Shown here piece by piece: positions 19,573 through 29,281 of a stretch of DNA of 64,000 nt. The position numbers and the translations under genes were made by a program. The notes beneath the pieces were generated by a model. That model had not been told where the DNA came from. It saw only the letters and a list, made by a program, of their open reading frames with translations, and did not search any database. This stretch comes from Planobispora rosea (lineage in GTDB: Bacteria > Actinomycetota > Actinomycetes > Streptosporangiales > Streptosporangiaceae). The stretch is taken from positions 1 through 64,000 of the forward strand of contig NZ_BMQP01000022.1 in assembly GCF_014648175.1 (NCBI RefSeq), read 5' to 3'. Each line of letters starts with the position of its first letter. Positions within the stretch are counted from its first letter, which is position 1.

Positions 19573-21356
19573 ACGTCCTGCTGCGCCCCGACGCGTACTA
19601 CGCCGAGGTCGACGGCGGCGTCTACTTCATCAGCCACCAGGGCGAGACGTTCATCGCCGGTCCTACGGTGCACCAGTGGCTCGACCGCCTCGCGCCGCTG
19701 CTCGACGGCACCCGCACCCTCGACCGGCTCACCGCGGGCCTGCCCGCCGACCGGGCCGCGTTCGTCACCAAACTCGTCGGCGTCCTCGCCGAGCGCGGCC
19801 TGGTGCGCATGGTCGGCCCCGGCACGCCGGACACGCTCACCGACGCCGAACGCCACGAGTACCGCGGACTGCTGTCCTATCTCGGCTACTTCAGCGACTC
19901 ACCCGGCCACGTCCTCGAAAACGTCCTCGACACCCCGACCGTGATCATCGGATCGGACCCGCTGGCGGCCGAGCTGAGCCGCGCGTGCGCCGCCGCGGGA
20001 CTGCGGAAGGTCGAGATGGCCGACGAGGTGGGCACCGCCCAGGTCGTGGTACACGTGGCCGACCGCGCCGAACCGGAGCGAGCCGTACGGCTGGAGCGGC
20101 TCTGCGCCGCGTCCGGAGCCCTGCTGGCGCAGGTCATGCCCGTGGCGGACGGCATCTGGTGGCAGCCCGCGGCCCGGGGCGGTGGCTTGGCGAGCGCCTG
20201 GCGCAGGCACCGGGCACTGGCAGGTCCGGTCCCGGCGGCCGGCCCTCCGGACCCGGTGGCGGCCAAGGTGGTGGCGAACCAGGTGGCGCACGACGTGTTC
20301 CGGCTCCTGACCGGTCTGCGCGAGGAGACCGCGCCCCGGCTGGTGGTGTTCGACCCGCGGACCATGGCGAGCACCACGCATCCGATCATTCCGCACCCGC
20401 TCGACCTGCCCGCCGAACCGCTGGACGAGGCCGCGTTCCTCGACCGGATCACCTCGCTGCGCACCGCCCCCGCGGTGAGCGAGGAGGAGTTCTCCCGGCG
20501 GGCCAAGGGGCTGATGGACGGGAGAACCGGACTGTTCGCCGAGATCGACGAGGGCGATCTCGCGCAGTTGCCGCTGCACGTCACGGCGACCACGGTGTCC
20601 GACCCGTGCGGGAGACTGGGCGACGCGCCCAGGCCGGTGGTCACCGGCGCCGGTTTCACCTTCGAGGAGGCCCGCTACCGGGCGGCGCTCGCGGCCCTGG
20701 CGCGCGCCGGCACGCTGACGCTCGACGAACGGCGGCTGATCGACGGCCACGTGCACGCCTACGACCTGGTGGACCACACGGCACGCCTGGTGCCGGCGGA
20801 GACCGTCTTCGGCGCGTCGCGTGGTGCCGCGGCGGCGTACTCATGGGACGAGGCGGTCGCCGCGGGCCTGACCGCCCACGCGGCCGCGCTCACCCTCGAC
20901 GGGATCGCGCACGTCACCGAGCCGTTCGGGCGGGTGGACCTGACGGAGGCGCCGGAGTACTGCCTGGCGATGATCCGCGCGCTCGGCGAGAAGCCGGCCG
21001 TGTACGACGTCACCGGACCGCTGGGTGCGCCCACGGTGGTCGGGACGCTCTCCGGCGGGGCCACCGCGTGCGGTGCGGCCCTGACGATCGAGGCCGCCGT
21101 GGCCGCATGCCTCCGCGACCTGCTGCTGGTCCGCCAGGCCGAGATCAACGATCAGCCGGTCTACGCCCCGGCGCCGTGCGCGCCCCCGTCCCCGGCGCTT
21201 CAGGGGGATCACCTGGCGCCCCGGCGGCCGGGCACCGATGTGCCCACGCTCGTGGCGAGACTGGCCGAGCAGGGCCGCCGTCCGCTGGCGGTGCCGCTCG
21301 ACCACGACCCGGCCGTGCACGCGGCCCTGCCCTTCGTCGTCCAGGTGGTGTGCTGA
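19560..21356 (+). CDS. pbtF: Ocin-ThiF-like cyclodehydratase partner with leader-binding domain
   Basis: Partner protein of the YcaO cyclodehydratase, 598 residues. Residues ~1-90 (RPDAYYAEVDGGVYFISHQG...) look like a RiPP recognition element, the winged-helix domain that binds the precursor leader. Residues ~115-250 resemble a degenerate ThiF/E1 Rossmann fold (TVIIGSDPLAAELSRACAAA) without obvious adenylating residues. The last ~300 residues recall part of the YcaO scaffold. It brings PbtA to PbtG for thiazoline formation. The RBS is AGGAAGGA (19543-19550). It overlaps pbtE, and its stop overlaps the pbtG ATG by one base. It is the only such partner in the cluster and may also serve PbtG1. 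Confidence 0.88.
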   Translation: MAALNVLLRPDAYYAEVDGGVYFISHQGETFIAGPTVHQWLDRLAPLLDGTRTLDRLTAGLPADRAAFVTKLVGVLAERGLVRMVGPGTPDTLTDAERHEYRGLLSYLGYFSDSPGHVLENVLDTPTVIIGSDPLAAELSRACAAAGLRKVEMADEVGTAQVVVHVADRAEPERAVRLERLCAASGALLAQVMPVADGIWWQPAARGGGLASAWRRHRALAGPVPAAGPPDPVAAKVVANQVAHDVFRLLTGLREETAPRLVVFDPRTMASTTHPIIPHPLDLPAEPLDEAAFLDRITSLRTAPAVSEEEFSRRAKGLMDGRTGLFAEIDEGDLAQLPLHVTATTVSDPCGRLGDAPRPVVTGAGFTFEEARYRAALAALARAGTLTLDERRLIDGHVHAYDLVDHTARLVPAETVFGASRGAAAAYSWDEAVAAGLTAHAAALTLDGIAHVTEPFGRVDLTEAPEYCLAMIRALGEKPAVYDVTGPLGAPTVVGTLSGGATACGAALTIEAAVAACLRDLLLVRQAEINDQPVYAPAPCAPPSPALQGDHLAPRRPGTDVPTLVARLAEQGRRPLAVPLDHDPAVHAALPFVVQVVC

Positions 21357-23092
21357 TGATCCGTGTGCCGGACAGCGGCGAACTGACCGTCGCGCTGGAG
21401 AAAGGCCCGAGGCTCCCGGTCCGGACGGAACTGGGCCGGATCACCGTCGGCCCGCTGGAACGGCCGGGCGTGCCGGGGTGCCGGGAATGCGTGCGCGTCC
21501 GGGAGAGGCGCGTCCAGCCCGACGCCCGCAAGGCCGAAGCCGTGCGCGCCCTGCACACCCCGGCAGCGAGTCAGTGGCTCACCCCGCTCGCCACCGACCT
21601 GGTCCACACCCTGGTCGCGAGCGAGGCCGCCGCGCTGGCGGCCGACGCGGAGCCCCGGACCGTGAACGCCGTGCTGGAGATCGACCTGATGACCCTGGAG
21701 ATCACCCGGCACCGGTTCCTGCCGGATCCGCTGTGCGCGCACTGCGGGGACCTGCCGCCGGACGCCCCGGCGGAGCTCACCCTCCGGTCCCGGCGCAAGC
21801 TCGGCGGCAGCCCGCGGACCAGGGAGATCGAGCTCGACGCGCTCTTGGAGACCTACGTGGACGGCCGGACCGGCATGATCCGCCCGCTGAAGACCGGCGT
21901 GCAGGGCGGTCTCACGGTGGCGAGCGCGATGCTGCCGATCCGCGCGGGCAACGGCCTCGAACCGGGCGTCGGCCGCACCCGGAACTACCGCGCCAGCAAG
22001 CTCACCGCCGTGCTGGAGGCGCTGGAACGCTACGGCGGCGTGAGTCCCGGGGGCCGCCGCACGGTGATCAGGTCCGCCTACCGCGACATCGCCGGTGACG
22101 CCGTCCACCCCGATGGGTTCGGCACGCATCCGGAGGAGAACTACGACCGTCCCGACTTCGAGTTCCGCCGGTTCACCGAGGACACGGTGTGCCGATGGGT
22201 GTGGGGCTACTCGTTCGCGCAGTCGCGGCCCGTCCTGGTGCCGGAGAATCAGGTCTACTACTACGCCCGGCACATGCCCGACGGCGAGAAGCCGTTCGTC
22301 TTCGAGGTCTCCAACGGATGCGCGCTCGGCTCGTGTCTGGAGGAGGCGATCCTCCACGGCCTGCTGGAGGTCGTCGAACGCGACGCGTTCCTGCTCACCT
22401 GGCATGCCCGGCGGCAGGTCCCGGTGCTGGACCCCGCGCTGGCGGCCGACCCGGTGCTGCCGATGCAGGTCGCCGCGATCACTGCTGAGACGGGACATCG
22501 GGTGCTGTGCTTCGACACCACGGCGGAACACGGCATCCCGAGCGTGTGGGTCATGGCGGTGGACGCCGAACGCCGCCCGGACCAACCCGCCACCGCCCAC
22601 GCCGCCGGCTCGGCGCTCACGCTGGAGAAGGCCACGATGAACGCCCTCAGCGAACTGGGACCGCTGCTGGCGGATGTGATCCGCCGCTACCCGCAGCAGC
22701 GGGAGCGGGCGCAGGCCATGGTCCGCGACCCGGAGGAGGTCGTCACCATGCACGACCACTCGATCCTCTACGCCGCGCCGGAGGCGGCGGACCGGCTGGA
22801 CTTCCTCATCGGCCGCGCCGACGGCCCGAAGGCGGGGTTCGGCACGGACCGGTTCACCGGTGACGACCTCACCGCGGACCTGCGGGCCATGATCGATGCG
22901 GTGCTGGCGGCCGGAATGGACGTGGTGGTGGTCGACCAGACCACCCCCGAGCACCTGGCGGGCGGATTCCGCTGCGTGAAGGTGCTGGTGCCCGGCGCGT
23001 TGCCGATGACGTTCGGCCATCGGCACCGGCGGCTGGGAAACCTGCCGCGGCTGGAGACCGTACGGACCACCGATCCGCACCCGTTCCCGTGA
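21356..23092 (+). CDS. pbtG: YcaO-type thiazoline cyclodehydratase
   Basis: ATP-dependent YcaO enzyme, 578 residues, that activates backbone amides so core Cys residues cyclise to thiazolines. Two CxxC pairs (Cys42/Cys45 and Cys127/Cys130) form a likely structural zinc site. ATP/Mg segments are AVLEALERYGGVSPGGRR and SNGCALGSCLEEAILHGLLE. The protein ends DPHPFP, the proline-rich tail important for YcaO catalysis. It is directly downstream of pbtF, as in other thiopeptide systems. It is paralogous to PbtG1, which is about 48 residues longer. The start ATG overlaps the pbtF TGA by one base. Confidence 0.92.
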   Translation: MIRVPDSGELTVALEKGPRLPVRTELGRITVGPLERPGVPGCRECVRVRERRVQPDARKAEAVRALHTPAASQWLTPLATDLVHTLVASEAAALAADAEPRTVNAVLEIDLMTLEITRHRFLPDPLCAHCGDLPPDAPAELTLRSRRKLGGSPRTREIELDALLETYVDGRTGMIRPLKTGVQGGLTVASAMLPIRAGNGLEPGVGRTRNYRASKLTAVLEALERYGGVSPGGRRTVIRSAYRDIAGDAVHPDGFGTHPEENYDRPDFEFRRFTEDTVCRWVWGYSFAQSRPVLVPENQVYYYARHMPDGEKPFVFEVSNGCALGSCLEEAILHGLLEVVERDAFLLTWHARRQVPVLDPALAADPVLPMQVAAITAETGHRVLCFDTTAEHGIPSVWVMAVDAERRPDQPATAHAAGSALTLEKATMNALSELGPLLADVIRRYPQQRERAQAMVRDPEEVVTMHDHSILYAAPEAADRLDFLIGRADGPKAGFGTDRFTGDDLTADLRAMIDAVLAAGMDVVVVDQTTPEHLAGGFRCVKVLVPGALPMTFGHRHRRLGNLPRLETVRTTDPHPFP

Positions 23093-23108
23093 GCAGGAAG
23101 GATCCGCC

Positions 23109-23477
23109 ATGTACGTGGTGATCGTCGCGTTCGACCTGAAGGACTCCGCCATCGACTTCGCCGAACTGCGCGCCTGGGTGCACGACCGGGCGGCGGACGA
23201 TTACTCCAGGCTGCCGGGGATGCGCTTCAAGGCGTGGTTCTCCGACGAGAGGAAACGGCTGTGGGGCGCGGTCTACCTGGTGGAGTCGATGTCGTCGTTC
23301 GACCGGGACAAGATCCCGCTGCTGCCCGACGGAGCCACCGGACCGGTCGGCACCCGGCCGACCTCGATCATGTTCCTGGAACTTGAGGCGTTCGTCGCCG
23401 GACCCGACGGCATCGCCGGGATCGAAGCGCTCACCCGGCAGGGGCTGAGCATGGTGGGAGGCAGTCATGACCACTGA
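23109..23477 (+). CDS. pbtH: Small conserved thiopeptide-cluster protein
   Basis: Protein of 122 residues with no signal or membrane segment. The start YVVIVAFDLKDSAIDFAELR and the central FKAWFSDERKRLWGAVYLVE suggest a ferredoxin-like alpha/beta barrel of the kind found in YdhR-type or ABM-type small proteins; this fold guess is mine. No catalytic residues can be named. It lies 16 bases after pbtG, with GCAGGAAGG as RBS, and overlaps pbtM3 by 11 bases, so it is made with a radical SAM methylase. Similar small genes sit at this position in related clusters as I recall, with no settled function. Confidence 0.72.
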   Translation: MYVVIVAFDLKDSAIDFAELRAWVHDRAADDYSRLPGMRFKAWFSDERKRLWGAVYLVESMSSFDRDKIPLLPDGATGPVGTRPTSIMFLELEAFVAGPDGIAGIEALTRQGLSMVGGSHDH

Positions 23478-24693
23478 AGCGATCACAAACGCACTTCCGC
23501 TGACCGGGCCGAAGACGGACGAGCCGTTGCTGCTCTACGTCAACGTCCCGTTCTGCAACTCCAAATGCCACTTCTGCGACTGGGTGGTGGACGTCCCGGT
23601 CTCCGACCTGCGGCTCACTCCCGTGTCAGCGGGCCGGATCGACTACCTGGAGGCGCTGCGCACCCAGATCCGCATCCACGCCCCCGCCCTGCGGGAGGCC
23701 GGTTACCGCAGCGAGGTCATGTACTGGGGCGGGGGCACGGCGACCGTTCTCACCGAACGGGAGATCGAGCAGACCTACGCGTGCCTGGCGGCGGAGCTCG
23801 ACCTGTCCTCCCTGGCCGAGGCGACGATCGAAGGCAGTCCCGAGTCGGTGGACCTCGCCAAGCTGACGTTCATGCGCGACCTCGGCTTCGACCGGGTGAG
23901 CCTCGGCGTGCAGTCGTTCGACGAGACGAGGCTGCGCCGCATCGGCCGCGCGCACTCCGCGGGCCAGGCCGTGCAGAGCGTCGAGGCCGCGCACGCGGCG
24001 GGGTTCGACAACATCAACATCGATCTGATCGTCGGTTTCCCGGACCAGTCACTGGAGGAGGTCGAGGAGATGATCCGGCGGGCGCTCGACCTGCCGGTGA
24101 ACCACTTCTCGGTCTACTCGTACCGGGCGACCGAGGGCACGGTGATGCGCAAGCAGATCGAGCGCAGCGGTACCGAGATCCTGCTGGAGCATCAGCTGCG
24201 GTCGTACCGGCTCGCCGCGGACATGCTGGCCGCGGCGGGGCACCCCGAGTACGCGGTCTCGTACTTCGGCGTGCCGAGGTGCCTCGCAGACGAGGCGTAC
24301 TACCGGCTCAGCATGGACTGGATCGGCTTCGGGACGGGCGCCAACTCGCTGATCAATCAGCGCTACCTGCTGAACGGCCGCGGCCGGATGCGGGACTTCA
24401 CCAGCAAGCCGGGGGAGTTCGAGGTGAACCTGCCGGCCGCCACCGGATCGCTCACCGTGCAATGGCTGCCCAGGGCGCTGGGCACCTCGGAGGGGATCGA
24501 CGCGGTCACCTTCCAGCGCCGCACCGGCATGTCGTTACGCGCGGCGTGCGAGGAGCCCGACCTGAACGCGTTCCTGAGGCAGGTCAACAGGTTCGGCGAT
24601 CTGGTGGTGGACCGCACCGGCATCCGCCTCGCGGACGACGACCGGTCGAGCGTGCTGTCCCGTACGTTCGCCGCGATGGGCTGGGTGTCCTGA
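23467..24693 (+). CDS. pbtM3: HemN-like radical SAM C-methyltransferase, second copy
   Basis: Radical SAM enzyme, 408 residues, strongly paralogous to PbtM2: both share the Fe-S motif CNSKCHFC (here Cys30, Cys34, Cys37), ATIEGSPES, GFDNINIDLIVGFP and MDWIGFGTGANSLI or a near match. It is expected to add a carbon to a thiazole C5 using two SAM molecules, as in HemN-like class C methylases. With PbtM2 it accounts for the two C-methylated thiazoles of GE2270A. One product is further hydroxylated and O-methylated; the directly adjacent O-methyltransferase pbtM4 hints that PbtM3 serves that thiazole, but position alone is weak evidence. It overlaps pbtH by 11 bases. Confidence 0.85.
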   Translation: MTTEAITNALPLTGPKTDEPLLLYVNVPFCNSKCHFCDWVVDVPVSDLRLTPVSAGRIDYLEALRTQIRIHAPALREAGYRSEVMYWGGGTATVLTEREIEQTYACLAAELDLSSLAEATIEGSPESVDLAKLTFMRDLGFDRVSLGVQSFDETRLRRIGRAHSAGQAVQSVEAAHAAGFDNINIDLIVGFPDQSLEEVEEMIRRALDLPVNHFSVYSYRATEGTVMRKQIERSGTEILLEHQLRSYRLAADMLAAAGHPEYAVSYFGVPRCLADEAYYRLSMDWIGFGTGANSLINQRYLLNGRGRMRDFTSKPGEFEVNLPAATGSLTVQWLPRALGTSEGIDAVTFQRRTGMSLRAACEEPDLNAFLRQVNRFGDLVVDRTGIRLADDDRSSVLSRTFAAMGWVS

Positions 24694-25710
24694 GTGGAGG
24701 CGATGCGCACGGTGCTCGCCGCCGCGGACCTGGCGACGCCCATGGCCGTCCGGGTCGCGGCGACGCTGAGGCTGGCCGACCGCATCGCGGCCGGAACGGA
24801 TTCCGCGGCCGCACTCGCCGCGGCCGCGGGGGCCGATGAGGCGGCACTGACGCGGTTGCTGCGCTACCTGGTCGCGCGGGACATCTTCCGCGAACCGTCA
24901 CCGGGGCGTTTCGCCCTGAGCCCGGCCGCGGAGCTGCTGCGCGGCGACCGCCCGGAGCGGTTGCGCGACTGGCTGGACCTCACCGGCCCGATCGGCCGCG
25001 CGGACCTGGCGTTCGGGTCGCTGCTGGACGTCGTGCTCACCGGCAGGCCCGGATACCCGATGATCCATGGACGGGGCTTCTGGGACGACCTCGCCGGCCG
25101 GCCCGAGCTCGCCGCCGCGTACGACGCCCTGATGGGCGGCAAGCGCGACTGGGCGGCGACCACCCTCGCCGCGCTCGACTGGAGCCGTTCCCGGCATGTG
25201 GTGGACGTCGGCGGCGGCAACGGCACCCTGCTGTCGTGTGTCCTGGCCGCGCATCGGCATCTGCGCGGCACTGTCGTGGACCGGCCCTCGTCCGCCGAGG
25301 CCGCCGGGGCGGTGCTGGCGTCGGCGGGCGTTGCGGACCGCTGCGAGTTCCGGGCGGGGGACTTCTTCGAACCGTTGCCGGTGAAGGGTGCCGACACCTA
25401 TCTGCTGAGTTCGATCGTGCACGACTGGGACGACTCCTCGGCGGTCGCGATCCTGCGCCGCTGCGCGGAGGCCGCCGGGCCGGGCGGCCGGATACTGCTG
25501 TGTGAGCTGATGGCCGGAGGCGGGCGGGACCAGCGGGCGGTGACACAGATGGACCTGTGCATGCTCGTGTACTTCGGCGGGCGGGAACGCACCGGGGACG
25601 AGTTCGCCGCGCTGGCCGAGCGTGCCGGACTGGAACTGCGGACGGTGACGCCGCTGCCGCCGCATGACTGGGGCAACTCGCTCATCGAGTGCGTGGTCAC
25701 CGGGGGCTGA
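24694..25710 (+). CDS. pbtM4: O-methyltransferase, probable methoxymethyl-thiazole methylase
   Basis: Family 2 SAM-dependent O-methyltransferase, 338 residues. A helical dimerisation domain (residues ~1-90, AAGADEAALTRLLRYL) precedes the catalytic domain with SAM motif DVGGGNGTLL, and the general-base region SSIVHDWDDSSAVAIL with His243. It fits O-methylation of the hydroxymethyl group on one thiazole to give the methoxymethyl of GE2270A. It starts directly after the pbtM3 stop at GTG 24694; ATG 24703 in the same frame is a less well spaced alternative. It is the last gene of the cluster and lies 507 bases before rpsL. Confidence 0.85.
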   Translation: MEAMRTVLAAADLATPMAVRVAATLRLADRIAAGTDSAAALAAAAGADEAALTRLLRYLVARDIFREPSPGRFALSPAAELLRGDRPERLRDWLDLTGPIGRADLAFGSLLDVVLTGRPGYPMIHGRGFWDDLAGRPELAAAYDALMGGKRDWAATTLAALDWSRSRHVVDVGGGNGTLLSCVLAAHRHLRGTVVDRPSSAEAAGAVLASAGVADRCEFRAGDFFEPLPVKGADTYLLSSIVHDWDDSSAVAILRRCAEAAGPGGRILLCELMAGGGRDQRAVTQMDLCMLVYFGGRERTGDEFAALAERAGLELRTVTPLPPHDWGNSLIECVVTGG

Positions 25711-25893
25711 GGCCTGCCCGGCGGCTCCTTCCGGGGTTCGCGACGGGGGGTCGGCGGGCCCGGGGACGTCTCGGGGGATATACTTCTCGTCGAGCCCGAT
25801 GCGGACGGCGTCACCCCCTCGAAGGGGGCGTCTCTCTCCGGTCTCCGGCCGGGACACTCGCTGTGACCTACCGGAACGCGGAAGAGAGTCGTT
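25711..25893 (+). other. Intergenic spacer between pbtM4 and the str promoter
   Basis: No gene is supported here. The only structure is a short stem-loop, CCCCCT/AGGGGG at 25814-25828, without a T-run, a weak terminator candidate for the pbt operon. If it is inefficient, pbt transcripts could read into rpsL-tuf. Confidence 0.4.
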
Positions 25894-25922
25894 TTGACGT
25901 GCGCCGCGGGCCTGGGTAGGCT
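25894..25922 (+). promoter_or_regulatory. str operon promoter
   Basis: TTGACG (25894-25899) and TAGGCT (25917-25922) are spaced by exactly 17 bases, a strong housekeeping promoter. Transcription from about 25929 would give a leader of roughly 290 bases before rpsL. It secures rpsL-rpsG-fusA-tuf expression independently of the thiopeptide genes. Confidence 0.75.
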
Positions 25923-25969
25923 AGCTAGCCGTGACCACGGTCATGGGCTCCGAGCTGCGCCTAGCCGGG

Positions 25970-26001
25970 TATTCAGGCAGGTAGATATTCAGGCAGGTAG
26001 A
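25970..26001 (+). repeat. Tandem 16-bp direct repeat in the str leader
   Basis: TATTCAGGCAGGTAGA occurs twice back to back (25970-25985 and 25986-26001), about 40-70 bases after the predicted transcription start. It is followed by ACTGGCGGAG. It could be a recent duplication or a paired binding site. The rest of the leader up to rpsL shows no open frame I can support. Confidence 0.75.
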
Positions 26002-26217
26002 CTGGCGGAGTTCAGCATGGTCTCTTCCTGGAGTCTACTCAGGGCGAGTGTGCTTCCATTAAGCGCGACACGCCCGACTGCGTGGGTCGGCGATGGAGAG
26101 ATAACAGCAGGTCATGACACCGGCAGTACCTGCAAAAAGCAAGAAACCTGAGACGAGGCACGCTGCGGCCTCGGCTCTGACGGACGTTTACCGGCCAAGG
26201 CACGAAACGGAGATGTA

Positions 26218-26589
26218 GTGCCCACTATTCAGCAGCTGGTCCGCAAGGGCCGCCAGGACAAGGTCACAAAGACCAAGACCCCGGCGCTCAAGGCCAGCCC
26301 TCAGCGACGCGGCACCTGCATGCGCGTTTACACCACGACCCCCAAGAAGCCGAACTCCGCGCTCCGCAAGGTGGCGCGTGTCCGGCTCACCAACGGCATC
26401 GAGGTCACGGCCTACATCCCGGGTGTCGGTCACAACCTCCAGGAGCACAGCATCGTGCTCGTCCGTGGTGGTCGTGTGAAGGACCTGCCGGGTGTTCGCT
26501 ACAAGATCATCCGCGGCTCGCTCGACACCCAGGGTGTCCGCAACCGCAAGCAGGCCCGTAGCCGTTACGGCGCGAAGAAGGAGAAGTAA
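26218..26589 (+). CDS. rpsL: 30S ribosomal protein S12
   Basis: S12, 123 residues, of the decoding centre. The conserved PNSALRK and GGRVKDLPGVRYK blocks are intact. Lys43 and Lys88, the positions whose mutation gives streptomycin resistance, are wild type. It starts at GTG with GGAG about 5 bases upstream. It is first in the str operon and 2 bases from rpsG. In many bacteria rpsL lies close to rpoC; here the thiopeptide cluster separates them. Confidence 0.98.
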   Translation: MPTIQQLVRKGRQDKVTKTKTPALKASPQRRGTCMRVYTTTPKKPNSALRKVARVRLTNGIEVTAYIPGVGHNLQEHSIVLVRGGRVKDLPGVRYKIIRGSLDTQGVRNRKQARSRYGAKKEK

Positions 26590-26591
26590 GA

Positions 26592-27062
26592 ATGCCTCGC
26601 AAGGGTTCTCCTGGCCGTCGTCAGCTCACGCCCGACCCTGTCCACAACTCGCCGCTGGTCACCGCGCTCATCAACAAGGTGCTCCTGGACGGCAAGCGCT
26701 CGATCGCGCAGTCGATCGTCTACGGCGCCCTTGAGGGATGCCGCGACAAGACCGGCAACGACCCGGTCGTCACGCTGAAGCGCGCTCTGGACAACGTCAA
26801 GCCCACCCTTGAGGTCCGCAGCCGCCGCGTCGGCGGTGCGACCTACCAGGTCCCGGTCGAGGTGCGCGCCGCGCGCAGCACCACCCTGGCCCTGCGCTGG
26901 CTGGTGCAGTACTCCCGCGCCCGCCGCGAGAAGACCATGACCGAGCGCCTGATGAACGAACTGCTCGACGCCAGCAACGGCCTCGGCGCTTCGGTCAAGA
27001 AGCGCGAGGACACCCACAAGATGGCCGAGTCCAACAAGGCCTTCGCCCACTACCGCTGGTAA
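26592..27062 (+). CDS. rpsG: 30S ribosomal protein S7
   Basis: S7, 156 residues, primary binder of the 16S rRNA 3' major domain. The opening PRKGSPGRRQLTPDP and the terminal SNKAFAHYRW are family hallmarks. It sits 2 bases after rpsL and 36 bases before fusA in the standard str order. Confidence 0.98.
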   Translation: MPRKGSPGRRQLTPDPVHNSPLVTALINKVLLDGKRSIAQSIVYGALEGCRDKTGNDPVVTLKRALDNVKPTLEVRSRRVGGATYQVPVEVRAARSTTLALRWLVQYSRARREKTMTERLMNELLDASNGLGASVKKREDTHKMAESNKAFAHYRW

Positions 27063-27098
27063 CAGCGGGTTCCACGAGACGACGAGGACGCGAGAGAA

Positions 27099-29192
<2,094 letters not shown>

Positions 29193-29200
29193 TCCTCGCC

Positions 29201-29224
29201 GGCCGGTCCCGTCAGGGGCCGGCC
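29201..29224 (+). terminator. Stem-loop between fusA and tuf
   Basis: GGCCGGTCCC (29201-29210) pairs with GGGGCCGGCC (29215-29224) with one wobble and a GTCA loop, followed by TTCCCC. It may attenuate or mark processing so that tuf mRNA can be set separately from fusA. Confidence 0.5.
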
Positions 29225-29281
29225 TTCCCCCACCTGAGTGAAAAGACGAAAGTCAAGTCAGAATCTCTAAGGAGACAGACA

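Noticed and set aside
19676..21355. The long in-frame extension upstream of pbtG
   Set aside because: It lies within pbtF in another frame and is Arg/Gly-rich; the ATG at 21356, overlapping the pbtF stop, gives a product aligning with PbtG1.
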